This document shows positions 22,551 to 34,106 of a stretch of 64,000 nucleotides of DNA, piece by piece (positions within the stretch are counted from its first letter, which is position 1; each line of letters opens with the position of its first letter). This stretch comes from Trachelipus rathkii (lineage: Eukaryota > Arthropoda > Malacostraca > Isopoda > Trachelipodidae), in the NCBI GenBank assembly GCA_015478945.1, contig JABUQX010053475.1, positions 1 through 64,000 of the forward strand. Direction: 5' to 3'. Position numbers and translations under genes: made by a program. The notes under the pieces were generated by a model. That model worked only from the letters and a program-made list of their open reading frames with translations, did no database searches and was not told the DNA's origin.

Positions 22551-23230
22551 AAAGAAAATGGGATACAATGGGATACAAATGTAGTGTAAAGGTACTCACC
22601 AAACTATAGACAACTTTTCGAAAAGAAAGATCAATTATCTTCTTTCCTTTCTTGCGCGAATCAAGTTATTTACGACTATTATATAATCATTTAGAAATAC
22701 TTAATTAAAAAGTTGTATTCTCTAGTAGAAAGTGAGGCAGAAGTTATGTACAGTCTGCCCTGACTCGTCGTGCTTCGGAGGATGTCTTTATACGAATTAG
22801 GCAAGGAAGGAACTTTTTTCAACAGATGCGTTGTTGCTGGAATTGTGGCGATCAGACTGAAAAACGTCTTAAGATTCAGGAAAGCCTCATGCTTGGAATC
22901 TGATTCACGATGAGTAGTTGTCTAAGATGTCCATGTTCGAAAGGATGGTAACTGTTTGTTTGGTCAATAAACTCACCGTAAATTTCATTGACGTAAAAAT
23001 AGATGCTTGGCCGAAAAAAAGAAGTATCAATATGTGGCCAGTTAAGAAATCGTAATGCTGTCTGTTAGAGAGCGATTGATTTCGAAGTTAGAGATATTTG
23101 TGGAATTATCCTGAACTGTAGGAATGTGTTAAGCGATAATTTGTAGATCTTGCCCTCAGCGAATGGATAGATGATGCATATCGAATTATTTCATAAAGGG
23201 TTCATCGTATAATGGCTTGACGCAATACTG
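22551..23230. other. Spacer; unassigned broken minus-strand frames
   Basis: Mixed composition. Minus-strand frames give short peptides of normal variety (for example around 22,900-22,960) but stop often and match nothing I recognise. Confidence 0.35.
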
Positions 23231-23308
23231 ATTCTCTCTCTCTGCTCCGTCTCTCTCTGCGTCCTCTCTCTCGATCTCTCTGCTCTTTCTGTCTCTCTCT
23301 CTCTCTCT
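23231..23308. repeat. Imperfect (CT)n microsatellite
   Basis: TCTC runs interrupted by GCT, GTC and GAT. Confidence 0.85.
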
Positions 23309-23837
23309 ATATAGAATATAAGTAATACTAAATATCAGTATAGTATTGAGATAGTATATATATATATATATCTGAATATAAGTATAGAATATAATAAGTG
23401 ATATATATATATGTATATAATAATATAATATTATGTAATATACTTTATGATATAGTATATATATATAAATATAGATATAGTGATATTTATTAATATGTAT
23501 AGATATATATATATTATATATATAATAGTCTAGATATATATATATATTAGTATATAGTATTATATATATATGGATATATAATATATATTAGTTATAATTA
23601 TTAAATCCTTACATATATATATTTTTTAAGATATATATTATAATAGTATATGAATTATATATTAGTATATAGTATATAAGTGCATGTATATTGAATGAAC
23701 ATTATATAGTATGGGCTAGTATTATAACCACAATATACTCCTTTATACTTATTACTTAATGTAAACCATATCTATACTTCTAGTATATTACCTATATAGT
23801 ATATATAAATATATAATATATATATATATATAATATA

Positions 23838-23872
<35 letters not shown>

Positions 23873-23890
23873 ATATTATATTAATATAAG
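23309..23890. repeat. (TA)n field
   Basis: TA-rich DNA with G interruptions, a 60-base less regular stretch near 23,700-23,780, then a clean TA array to 23,890. Confidence 0.8.
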
Positions 23891-24399
23891 TTTTGTTTTA
23901 TGTTATTTGAAAAAAAAATAGTTTTTTTTTTTTATGTTTTTTCACATATTATATTGCAACTGGCAACTCTATTTAGGTAGTGTTGCAATTTGGGAGGATT
24001 ATTTAATTTGACGTTTCGAAAGGATTTTGTGAAGCAAAATCCTCAAAATACCGCATAATAAGAATACGGTTTCTTTTACGGTTGCCATGACAAACAGTGT
24101 TTTGAAAGCACATTATAATTACGCTCTCTGCGGAGGCACAAATCGAAATTGGTACATATTTTCATCCAAATTATGAAAAATAACTGATTTCGTTAGAAAC
24201 TAAGAAGTTCATGAAATAAATTTAGGGCGTGTCTGGCAAAGCTTCATAAAGGTATCAAATAGTGCTATTAAATAACTTGAATAAAATTTCGAAAATTCTC
24301 AAAAATTTTGGCTTTTATTTTTGTTAGATCAGCCCTGCCAACTATGATCTCTCAGAAATAATATTTAGATAAACTTAATAAATACAACATACTTTGAAA
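23891..24399. other. Spacer, nothing recognised
   Basis: AT-rich single-copy-looking sequence with no open frame above 60 codons. Confidence 0.45.
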
Positions 24400-24990
24400 T
24401 ATATAGTATATATATAGTATAATTATAAAGTAATATTACTATATTATATTATATATTATAAGAATAATATATGTAGTATATGTGTATATAAACAATAATT
24501 GAGCAATAGCTAATGATTAAGGTGAATTGAAACGGGTGGCTCATGAATATATGACTCAAATAAAAGTCAAAAGTTTCATTTATATATTAAACACACGATG
24601 CATAGCAAACGAACCTTTGCCTAAGTCGAAGAAAAAACGGAAAAAAGATAAGAAATATATATATATATATAATATATATATATTATATATATATATATAT
24701 AAATATATATATAACTATATTAATATTATATATTTATTATATATATATATATATAGTATACGATATTGATATTTCATTTATAAATAAATTAACAATTAAA
24801 ACGATTTGTGACATTAAACGGACTTGACGAGTGACAATTACGACCTCTGAGACAAAATAAATTTGCACATAATAATAAAATAAATATTCTTTATCAAAAT
24901 CAGTTTCTTGATTGAAAATGCCATTTGCAATAATAAATTATAAAATTAGCTGCGCTTCTGATGATGGTCGTGCTGTTAATAATATTATCT
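24400..24990. other. AT repeats and spacer
   Basis: TA-rich runs at 24,400-24,500 and 24,655-24,765 flank a 150-base stretch with a short plus-strand frame ending in a K-rich segment. No gene is supported. Confidence 0.5.
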
Positions 24991-24991
24991 A

Positions 24992-25059
<68 letters not shown>

Positions 25060-25060
25060 C
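24992..25060. repeat. (AGT)n trinucleotide repeat
   Basis: About 23 uninterrupted AGT units. Homopolymeric S, V, L and T frames on both strands come from this repeat. Confidence 0.95.
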
Positions 25061-25311
25061 TGTATTTTTTTTCAATTCGAGGGTATTGGTGCAATTTGGT
25101 AAACTCATCTTCTCCCTCCATTTGCCACGATAATAATAAATGTGTTTGATAAAGAGATCGTAAGTCAGGATTGGCGAGTCGAACAAAACTCATAAAAGTA
25201 ACAAATTACCCCCAAAAATACTGATTTAATAAGACAAATATAGGAGTCGTTAAAGTGTGTTCTGAATTACTGCGTATTTCTGTTGGAGTACCTCCTTAAA
25301 TGTGTACGTGT

Positions 25312-25378
<67 letters not shown>

Positions 25379-25655
25379 TGTGTGTATGTGTGTGTGTGTT
25401 ATGAAGATAAATACCCGATATTAATGATCATTAGATGTTAATTACCTTACTGAATATTTCATTCGTCCCACTTCTAAAACAAGGACGTGTTTCACCTCTA
25501 TATATCACTCCAATAACTTCTATATATTTTTCTATATATTTTTTTAGCTGAAGGTGAGATTTTGTTTTGCATTATTAATTACTAATTTATTAATTATACT
25601 TAATTAATAACATAAAAAAACATCTAAAATGCAGAAATCATGCATTCTTTAAATT
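25061..25655. other. Spacer with (TG)n
   Basis: It contains a TG array at about 25,313-25,400 with ATG, AGTG and TATG interruptions. The remainder is AT-rich without a supported gene. Confidence 0.7.
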
Positions 25656-25675
25656 AATTATATATATATATTATA

Positions 25676-25772
<97 letters not shown>
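25656..25772. repeat. (TA)n array at a retrotransposon 3' end
   Basis: An almost pure TA array that directly continues the 3' end of the minus-strand jockey fragment at 25,773. Confidence 0.9.
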
Positions 25773-25774
<2 letters not shown>

Positions 25775-26630
25775 CCCCTGGTCCCCTTATTTGGGGGGTC
25801 AAAGTCATTTCTAGAAACCAAGCAATCTCCACCGGGCCGAGTCACAGGTCTCTTAGGGAGGTTTCTGATATTGTGTTCCGTAGGGAGGTTGAATGGAGCA
25901 CTTCATTAGGTGTTCAACATTTTCAGACTCTTTTAAGCATATTTGGCAGAGTGGGGATGAAGTTTCTTGAGGTCGAAATCTATGTTTGTATTCTTGGAGA
26001 TTCGGATGATGCCCGGATCTTAATCTAGAAAGGAATATTTGCCTCTTTCGTGGGATGGTGGTAGTTTATGAGGCTACTTGTTGGGCTGATAAGTTCTGAT
26101 CCAAAAATATCTCCTAAAACTTTAATACGATGATGTTTTGATAGAAGAATCGTATGTGGAGATAATGTGCAGAACTGAACAGCTTTTCCAAACCCTCAAG
26201 AGGAAGTGGATCTTAAACGATGCACTGTGTGTTCTTGTATGTAGTTATGACATGGATGAGAAGGGTCGAGAGTCCTGGCTTAGAATTGGGTTCCTATCAT
26301 ATCAAAATGGTCTAGAATTGGTAGGATTTTCGTTTCTTCATGTAAGTGTTGAATAGGGGTGGTTTTTAGGCAACCTGTTATTGTGCGCAGGACGGTATTT
26401 TGTATTCTTTGTAGTTTATTTATATTAGTAGTGGAAGTTAGAAGATACCAGATTGTTGGTCCATAGTTGATTGTAGTTCTTGAGAATTGTTTGAATTTTG
26501 TCGACAGTGTGGTTGTTTCATTACTGAAATTGCGTTGGGATAAGGTTCGGAGACCATTTAATTTTTTACTTGCTGAACTTATATGATGTTTTGAATGCGT
26601 GATGTACAGGGGAAGTGGGTGCATTTTATA
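25773..26630 (-). pseudogene. Jockey-type retrotransposon 3' end (reverse transcriptase C-terminus)
   Basis: The minus strand is open for 114 codons (26,624-26,280): S-A-S-K-K-L-N-G-L-R-T-L-S, then R-T-T-I-N-Y-G-P-T-I-W, then N-K-L-Q-R-I-Q-N-T-V-L-R-T-I-T-G, then H-L-H-E-E-T-K-I-L-P. This is the conserved tail after the polymerase domain. After frame changes it ends with a zinc-knuckle-like CQICLKESENVEHLMKC (about 25,955-25,905), seen in one frame, typical of the very C-terminus of this clade. The 3' UTR is about 130 bases and ends ACCAGGGGCAATATATA, running into (TA)n. The 5' end is truncated near 26,630, as usual for incomplete reverse transcription. Stops between 26,280 and 25,960 make it non-functional. 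Confidence 0.75.
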
Positions 26631-26689
26631 AACATAATAACTCTTAATGTGACTGTGAGTTTCATATTGTTTATGTTTTATTTTTTCAG

Positions 26690-28492
26690 AATTTCTGGTT
26701 TTTTAGTGTTTTTGAAGTGTAAAATTTGTTGCATCAAAATGACACGAAAATGTGTAAATTTAAATAATTTTTGCTATATATGTGGTGTAATAACAATTTT
26801 ATTACAGAAACGCAATGTGACTCTTCTTGTGAATAATGCCTATCAGAATTATTTTGGCATGAAGGTTGGGGGCCAGGATAAGTCATGGGCTCCACATAAT
26901 TCAGTTATACTACGAGATTTTCTGAAAAATAAAAAACGACTTATGGCTTTTGCTCTGCCTATGGTTTGATTGGAGCCTATAAACCACACAGATCTGACTG
27001 CTACTTCTGCTTGATTTCACCTATAAAGGTAGGATTGTTAAGGAAAAAAAAGAGGAACATTTGAATACCCGAATCTTCCATCTGCTCTTCGACCTATTCC
27101 ACATTCAGATAGTCTACCAGTTCTTACTTCACCACAACATTATGTGATTGAAGGAGAAAATGAAGACAGTGTGGAACAAGAGTCCAACAAGCTTTCCACA
27201 TTCCATGATCCAGATTTTGAGAATGATACACCGCACCGACTGAGTCAAGCGGCATTGAGTGATCTCATTCGAGACCTTAACTTGTCAAAGGAGAAGGTAG
27301 AACTTCTAGGGTCAAGACTACAGCAATAGAATCTTCTCCAACGTGATGTCAGGGTCTCACAGTACAGAGAACGTCAGAGGGATCTGCTCCTATTTTTTGA
27401 GAGAAAAAACAATCTGGTTGTTTGCTGCGACGTTAATGGCTTGATGAATGAAATGTTTAAATTTGAACCATGATCCAACTGAATGTAGGCTATTCATAGA
27501 CTCCTCCAAGCTTAGTTTGAAAGCTGTATCACTACACAACGGTAACCGTCTTCCTTCTATTCCTGTTGGTCATGCAGTTCACATGAATGAGACTTATGAA
27601 AATATGACAGCCCTCCTCGACTCAATCAAATGTGATGAACACAGGTGGAAAATCTGTGGCAATCTCAAAGTCATCGCTGTACTCTTAGTTAGGATTGCAA
27701 CAGGGGTACACTAAGTACTGCTGCTTTCTAAATGCGTGGGACAGTAGGGATAGGAAAGCATATTACATTCAAGCAGACTGGACTGCAAGAAGTCTTGACT
27801 CTACAGAGAAATTGTCGTTGCACAATCTCTCGTGGACCCAAAAGATGTTCTTCTTCCACCCTTCCATATTAAGCTGGGACTCATGAAAAATTTTGTCAAA
27901 GGTATAACAAGGAAGGAAAGGTATTTAAGTACTTACGAGACAAATTTCCTGGATTGAGTGATGCAAAGGTTAAGGAAGGTATTTTTGCTGGGCCACAAAT
28001 TCGACAATTGTAAGCAGGATCCGTAGCGGGGAGCTCGTTTGACCGAGTTTTAAGTGGGCAGAAAAGGAAGCTTTGGGAACCTAAAGGGTTTAATACCGTA
28101 CATGGATATGGTAGGATTTCTCAGTAGAGATCTTGCGGATTGCATAAACAGTACCAAGTATGATAAGATGATGATGTAACTACCTCAATTTGGGTACAGT
28201 CATTCCGCAAAAACACCATCCAACCCTTGGTATGCAAAGTCCCTAAATTTTTTCTCCACTCCACTAACTTTTTCTCTCCTAGTTGTGGAGCTGTCAGTGA
28301 TGAACACGGATAAAGATTCTATTAGGACATTTCTGTAATAGAGTAAAGATATCAGGGCTGTTGGAATAAAGCTACACTTGCGGATTACTGCTGGTCTGTG
28401 TGTAGGGATGCTCCGGAACTCACTTACAAGAAGCAAGCCAAAAGAAAACTCTTCACACCGAACCACCTGCTAGGTATTCATCCATCAATTTA
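26690..28492 (+). pseudogene. Decayed member of a repeat-borne arthropod protein family (function unknown)
   Basis: The plus strand carries, in order, a Cys-bearing N-terminal block (C-V-N-x-x-N-F-C-Y-I-C-G, 26,751-26,790), G-G-Q-D-K-S-W-A-P-H (26,868-26,899), L-S-D-L-I-R-D-L-N-L-S-K-E-K (27,255-27,296), R-L-F-I-D-S-S-K-L-S-L-K (27,490-27,525), G-N-R-L-P-S-I-P-V-G-H (27,540-27,573), a W-D-S-R-D-R-K-A segment (27,738-27,762), F-A-G-P-Q-I-R-Q-L (27,985-28,011), S-D-E-H-G then R-Y-Q-G (28,297-28,355) and a K-R-K-L-F end (28,441-28,455). I know this block order as a multicopy family in arthropod genomes, generally thought to be repeat- or transposon-derived, whose biochemical role is not established. 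Seven or more frame changes and stops break this copy. AATAAA at 28,636-28,641 may be its old polyadenylation signal. Confidence 0.6.
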
Positions 28493-28889
28493 GAACTCTT
28501 AGAATGTAACTGTCACTGACAATATTTAAAATGCACTTTCAATGTTGTTGGCATATGTACTTAAAATGTATCGTTTTCTCCTAACCCGTTAAAATAACAT
28601 ATTTCCACTTATTGTATATCAGAGAAACTGGAGCTAATAAAGATTTTTCTTTGTCATATTTATTTTTCCCACCCAAAAATTAGTAAGATTACACTAATAA
28701 AATTAAAGAAAAACAATCAAAAAATTTTTTTTGGTTGCTCAGTGTAATTTGGGGCATAAAAAGTTTTTATAATAAGCTCGATGTCTACGTTCCCGAAATT
28801 TTAAAAATTTTTTTGGGTTCATTTCTAATGTTTTTTTTCTTATTTTGCCTGAGTAAGATTAACCAGTGCACGTGTTTCTTAGACCTAAC
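28493..28889. other. 3' flank/spacer with AATAAA
   Basis: It contains GCTAATAAAGATTTTTCTTTG (28,634 on) and then AT-rich sequence. No gene is seen. Confidence 0.4.
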
Positions 28890-29201
28890 AAACGCTAGAG
28901 AAAAGCCTGAATAATAATAAATAATTTTTGAAAATCTTTTTAATAAGTAATTATGATAATAATAATAATTATATAAATAATTATAATAATAATAAAAAAA
29001 AAAAAATTTAATTATAAAATTCAATTTTTTTTAATATATAATACAAATAATAATAATAATAATAACAAATAATAGATATTATAATAATAATCATTATATT
29101 ATATATATAATAATAAATTTAGATATTATAATTATAATAGATAATATATTGAGGAATAATAATAATAATGAAATAATAAAAAATAATAATAACAATAATA
29201 A

Positions 29202-29273
<72 letters not shown>

Positions 29274-30060
29274 TAATAATAATAATAATAAAATAGTTAA
29301 TTTCATGGTTTAATACCTAGTATCTAATTCAAGTTTTAATAAAAATAAATTATATTCTATTAAAAATAAGAATTAATAAGAAAAAAAACAGAAAAAAAAA
29401 TTCTTTAACGATATTGAAATATTTTAATGAGTAATCTAATAATATTTTTCAAATTTAAATAAAATCAATATATTACATTAAAATAATAATTTTTGATAAA
29501 AATATATTAATATTAATGATAATTTGTAATTAATTAGAGAATAATAATTTAATGAACTCAACTAGTAATGGTGAATAAATATCTTTCTTCATTCATTGTA
29601 GTATTTATGATGAGAGAAACTTTTAAATAATTATAATAAGAAAATAATTGTTTATAGGGAGAAGTTGTAATAAAAGTATTTTGTATTTATAATAATGAAC
29701 TCAATCTAGTATGGTGAATAAATATTGAATGTTTTGTGTTTTAATAATGTAAGTAGAAGTTTATGAAGAGGTTGTTATATTAATTAAGATATACCGTATA
29801 GTATGTGAATGCATAATAGAGGTAGTATTAATAAAGACGTGATGAGTACATGATTTTATATTTTATTATATAATAAGTTCAGTAGTGTTATTATCAAGAG
29901 CAGTAAGTTATTGTATTTAATAATAATAATTTAAATTGATTATAATAGTAGTAAACATCAATAATAATATTAATTTACAAAATAAATTTTCATAATGATT
30001 ATAATAAGAAAATAATTGTAATTTTAATTATAACTACAATAAATTAACTATTTTAAAATT
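28890..30060. repeat. AAT-bearing dispersed repeat, copy 1
   Basis: Shares with 41,060-42,420, in the same order and orientation: AAGCCTGAA, TTTTAATAAGTAAT, the A12 run with TTAATTATAAAATTCA, an (AAT)n array, AAAATAATAATTTTTGATAAAAAT with ATTAATATTAATGATAA, and AATAAGAAAATAATTGT. No coding potential is visible. It may be a non-autonomous element or an old segmental duplication. Confidence 0.65.
29200..29290. repeat. (AAT)n microsatellite
   Basis: About 27 AAT units with one interruption, inside the dispersed repeat. Confidence 0.95.
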
Positions 30061-31316
30061 TTTGGTTTTTCTTTCTTCCATAATAGTGAGTAATAATTAT
30101 TAATTATATTTTTTTTTATTACTTTTCCTTTGTCCGTGCCTTGTGTGTGTGATATCAAATGATAAAAGTTACCGCAAATATCTTTTTTTCTTTTACTTTA
30201 CCTCATTTTCAACTGTAGATTTACTGTGAGAACTTTATTGTATATATTTATTTTAATGCTGCACCTGTTAAAATTTGTTGTGCTCATTTTTATATTAGTT
30301 TTCAATCTTTAAAATGCATGGATTTGAACCCTAATGTTTATTGTAAATTTATATTTCTTCGTATTCATTAACTTTCACCTACCTTTATCGTTTTTTGGGG
30401 AAATTTTTGATTTATGCTCTGTTTTTTTTTATAATATTTTTTTAATTTTTCAATTATTCTTTCTTTTTCCCTATCAGTTTGGGAATAAATTGAGATACAT
30501 TATCTTTTAATTTTTACCACGCTATGGCATTTGATGGTACTACATTTCGTAGTTTTTTTTTCTCATTTAGTCAGATCTTTTTCTACCAGCTATGCTTTTT
30601 CCTCTGATAATAATAATAAAATTAATACGTTGCAGAGTTACAAGAGCTGTTATCAATCCTAATTTATCCTACAATAAAAGTATATATAGGAAGTGGTGCG
30701 TACGCGCTGTGCCATTTGCGCGTGGCATTACACCAAACGCCATTATTAATTGTCGGAAGAGGAGCGATAAGAGTTCGCATTACGGCGTCGAAGCGTGAAA
30801 TATTTTTATTTTACTTGGCACTTGCACATTCATTTATATTTAAGCCGGCCAGAATACGGAGGTTTTTCTTCTCCAAGCATAGCATCTGCCACAAAAAATC
30901 ACTGGCAATTCAGGTTTTTATATAGGACGATTGCGGTTATCGCGTTCTCCATTTAATAAAGACCATCACAATTAGTAAAGTGATGTCAGTCTTAACTTCC
31001 CTCCGGAGACATTCTATATGACGAAAAAAACATCTCCAAATCAAATGAATGCAATTAAGGCATTTCTCGGAGAATGACTGATTGTTTAAGTCCTCATCAG
31101 TCTCCTTCCTTCGAGCCAAACCATAACCGCTCAAACCTCATATTACAATAGGAGTAAAGAGTCTCCTATACTTATGCTCTTCTCTCATTCTTATGAGGCT
31201 TAGGAGTTTAATACAATCAAGATCCACCAGACGACCGCACATTTTTCCTAGATGGAACTCCAATTACCAAAAACGAAATCAAGAAGCCAAGACAATCTTC
31301 ACCCATTTTTCCAATC
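30061..31316. other. Spacer upstream of the 254-codon ORF
   Basis: AT-rich to 30,600, then a more balanced stretch (30,690-30,800) that is locally rich in CG dinucleotides. A TATATATAGG at 30,681-30,690 could be a TATA box for transcription to the right, but it lies over 600 bases from the ORF start and the genome is full of TA runs. The short frames at 30,592-31,134 are unassigned. Confidence 0.3.
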
Positions 31317-32081
31317 ATGGTGTGGGGGTTGTTTGTTTTTTTGTTAGTTAGTCAGTTGGTGAACGCCCGAGAGCTCACCAGCAATTTCTTTACCAGGCTC
31401 ACCCGACAAGGTCAAGCCCCAAACTACCACAACTATGGAGGTAAACGAAGACCACCTGACGCTCTCATGCCTCCCCAACTGGAAAAATTTGAGAACTCCT
31501 TTGACAATTCGGAAGTCACGGGAGCATTTTTAGAAAAGAGTGACCAGAGCAAGTCCAATTCTGACTCCCTCCAACGAACCAGTGATTTCCCTAGTGTTTC
31601 TCAACTAATATTCTCTCCTCCACCTCCTTCCTCCTTTAATAAGTGCAGTAAATTTAATGAAGACTCATCCTCTGAGCACAGTGATATAATAAAAGAAAAG
31701 CCTAGTGTTCATTTAGATATCGTAAAAATAAATAAGCAAAATATTAGTTTTTTTAAATTAGGCAATTTGAATAAAAATAATCACACCCTAAGATATGATA
31801 AGAATTCTCAAATACACCCTAAGTTAGGTACACTAAATATAAAGGATAGGGTTCCGGATACTGTGAAAGCATGGATCGAGGGTCCTAGTCACTTTAGCAG
31901 TATCCGAGGTTGTGCCAATGGCACTAACTTATTTAGCTTGCAAAACACATTTAGCATTGATACAAAGGGAAATGGGCAACAAACCCATATTAAAAATTAT
32001 GATGATATTGTACATAAATGTGAAAACGGTGATGGCACCCACATTTATCCTTCCAAAACTTTTGATAGTTGGGCTAAATAA
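31317..32081 (+). CDS. Unrecognised 254-residue protein with predicted signal peptide
   Basis: This is the longest uninterrupted frame in the window. The first 17 residues (MVWGLFVFLLVSQLVNA) form a textbook signal peptide with a likely cleavage after V-N-A, so the product would be secreted or membrane-delivered. There is no second hydrophobic segment. The mature part is polar and Ser/Asn/Lys-rich, with R-L-T-R-Q-G near residue 30, S-P-P-P-P-S-S near residue 101, three N-glycosylation sequons (N-I-S, N-H-T, N-G-T) and only three cysteines, near residues 108, 199 and 234. The start at 31,317 is the only ATG before the hydrophobic stretch. The frame lies 2 kb upstream of a same-strand gypsy pol relic. 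It might be an element-encoded accessory or surface ORF, or the first exon of a host secreted protein. I recognise no family. It has no frameshift, in contrast to every other coding remnant here. Confidence 0.5.
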   Translation: MVWGLFVFLLVSQLVNARELTSNFFTRLTRQGQAPNYHNYGGKRRPPDALMPPQLEKFENSFDNSEVTGAFLEKSDQSKSNSDSLQRTSDFPSVSQLIFSPPPPSSFNKCSKFNEDSSSEHSDIIKEKPSVHLDIVKINKQNISFFKLGNLNKNNHTLRYDKNSQIHPKLGTLNIKDRVPDTVKAWIEGPSHFSSIRGCANGTNLFSLQNTFSIDTKGNGQQTHIKNYDDIVHKCENGDGTHIYPSKTFDSWAK

Positions 32082-32095
32082 CCGATTAGCCCAAC
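32068..32095 (+). terminator. Stem-loop spanning the stop codon of the 254-codon ORF
   Basis: Perfect 10-base arms, GTTGGGCTAA (32,068-32,077) and TTAGCCCAAC (32,086-32,095), surround an 8-base loop holding the TAA stop (32,079-32,081). The role is unknown; a termination or RNA-processing function is only a guess. Confidence 0.45.
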
Positions 32096-32339
32096 ACGAA
32101 ACTGATAAAAATATTGGTGGGCAATGATGTAAATTATAATTTTAGGGAAAAAACAGAGGTTAACACTAATCTGAACACTTGTTTCTGATACAAACAAACA
32201 TGTAGTTAAATGATGATTTTTTCCTACACCATAGTTCTCCTCTCTACCACATTTAAGCTTAGATTTGAGTAATTCCTACTAGGGGTGAGTGCTTATCGCT
32301 TCTTTTTTTGGGTGTGTTTTTGTTGGGTTTTCGTTTTGT
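32096..32339. other. 3' flank of the 254-codon ORF
   Basis: AT-rich with a G/T-rich stretch at 32,300-32,345. No AATAAA is evident close to the stop. Confidence 0.35.
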
Positions 32340-33060
32340 TGGGCCGCAACTTAGTGACCTAACATCCTAACCTAACTCCCTACCAAAATGGCTAACCTAT
32401 GCTAACACTCCTCCCTACTCCTACCCAATTTTGCCCTAAACCTATGCTAACACTCTAAATACCCTACTACTAGTCCAAAACTGTATTTAACTACCGATAC
32501 CTACTCCGAGCCACTATCCCTAACGCTATATGTTTACACTATAACTACTCCTACCACTAGTTACTAACGCCATGTTTACTACTAATACCTACTCCTACCA
32601 CTATGCCAAACGCTTGTTTACTACTATAGCTACTCCTACCACTATGCCTACAGCTATGTTCGCTACCATAACTACTTTTCCATCCTAACTATCTATGATC
32701 GCTGAACTGCGTTAGTTGCTTATTCTACTGTAATAGGTCCTAAAAACTTCCAAAATGCTATACTACGCCTAACAGCTTTCAAAATGCTTTACCTACGCCT
32801 AACAATCTTCAAAATGCTTTAACACTCCCTTTCTCTTTACCTAATATAGTAGCCTATGCTAACAGCTTCCAAATGTTATACCTACGCCTAACAGCTTCCA
32901 AAGTTATACCTACGCCTAACAGCCTCCAAAATGCTTTACCTACGCCTAACAATTTCAAAGTACTAATACCGTAACTGTCATTTTGAAAGTACTATGCCTA
33001 ACCATATACCTATGCCGCTAACCACTTCCAAAAGTACTGAAAATGCCCCCACCCAAACCC
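32340..33060. repeat. C/A-rich minisatellite built on CTAAC and TACGCCTAAC motifs
   Basis: Two related blocks. At 32,440-32,680, CTACTCCTACCACTATGCC-like units of about 50-60 bases repeat. At 32,740-33,000, units of about 35-40 bases of the type CCTACGCCTAACAGCTTCCAAAATGCTTTA repeat at least seven times with changes. The strand is G-poor and C-rich, unlike its surroundings, and no frame is open through it. Confidence 0.75.
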
Positions 33061-34106
33061 CCCCCGCGCCCCCAACCTATACCCTAAATTAGTAAGTTGA
33101 TCTTATCACCTAATTCCTAAACACTGTTCTTGGGAACGCCTACTGACTGGACGTATAGTGGTATGTTTTTTTCTTGTATGCCTATTAATTACCTAAGGAC
33201 CTATGCATCCGGTGCAGGGTACAATAACTTCCGATTCTATAATGCTTACTGCAGATCTACTTAACTTTTTCGATCCCTATACTGTCTCTACTACACTCTC
33301 AACTTCGGTGACAGACAGCATGAATTTTTTCTACCCTAATGGGATTCTTTAACAGCCTGTCTTGCGTGACGAGTATGTCATGAAGAATGCAGTAACCGCA
33401 TAGTATACTGATAGAATAACAAGCACCGCGTAAACCAGTGTCAATAGCGCACTCCTTTTGGAACTTAATACAAAAACCTCTGTTTTGTTGTGGCATCTCG
33501 TCTTATTTGTGTGGATGGTGCAGAACGATGTTAAAAGTTTACTCCAATTGAATAACATCCCCCAGTTTCCGGTAAACGAATCTTAAATCTGTTCCGATGA
33601 GATATCTCTATGTGACTCTTCTTATCTCCTCCTCTATCTGGGCGCTTCTCCTATTATCTATTTTCAACTTCTAATCCCTATTAATTAGTCATAATCAAAG
33701 TTCTCACTAAGCTCCTACTAATTCATCTCAAGATATTAAACGCTATCTTCCGCGAGTTTACTAATGATAGCCAATATCCTATTGAAAATAATGCCACAGA
33801 AGCTAATCCGCCATATTGGACCCGCGTATATTTTAAAAGCGAATATATAAATTACAAAAACTACATATTAGAAGACAGAGAACTGATTTTAAGATAGCGT
33901 GTAACAGTAGTGCTTCTGCATGTACTGTTTGTGTTCTGTTCATTTGGCGGTATGTAGTATAGTGAAACCTGACATACACGTCCCATGTAAAACCCACAGA
34001 AACTTAAAATTTTTGATTCGATTTGCGATTCACAATTTTTACCAAAAAAGGTACAATAAATTTTTGACTTAACTTTTACATGGGGAAACCATACTATTAA
34101 ACTTTA
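33061..34106. other. Spacer before pol relic
   Basis: Mixed sequence holding two short overlapping minus-strand frames (33,299-33,558). If the pol at 34.1 kb once had a gag or primer-binding site it should lie here or upstream, but I see no CCHC knuckle, no D-S/T-G box and no LTR end. Confidence 0.35.

Noticed and set aside
24900..25193. Poly-S, poly-V, poly-L and poly-T proteins
   Set aside because: All come from the uninterrupted (AGT)n tract read in different frames.
31317..32081. Calling the 254-codon ORF a retroelement gag or envelope
   Set aside because: A signal peptide argues against gag, the position upstream of pol argues against a normal envelope, and no zinc knuckle, fusion segment or membrane anchor is visible.
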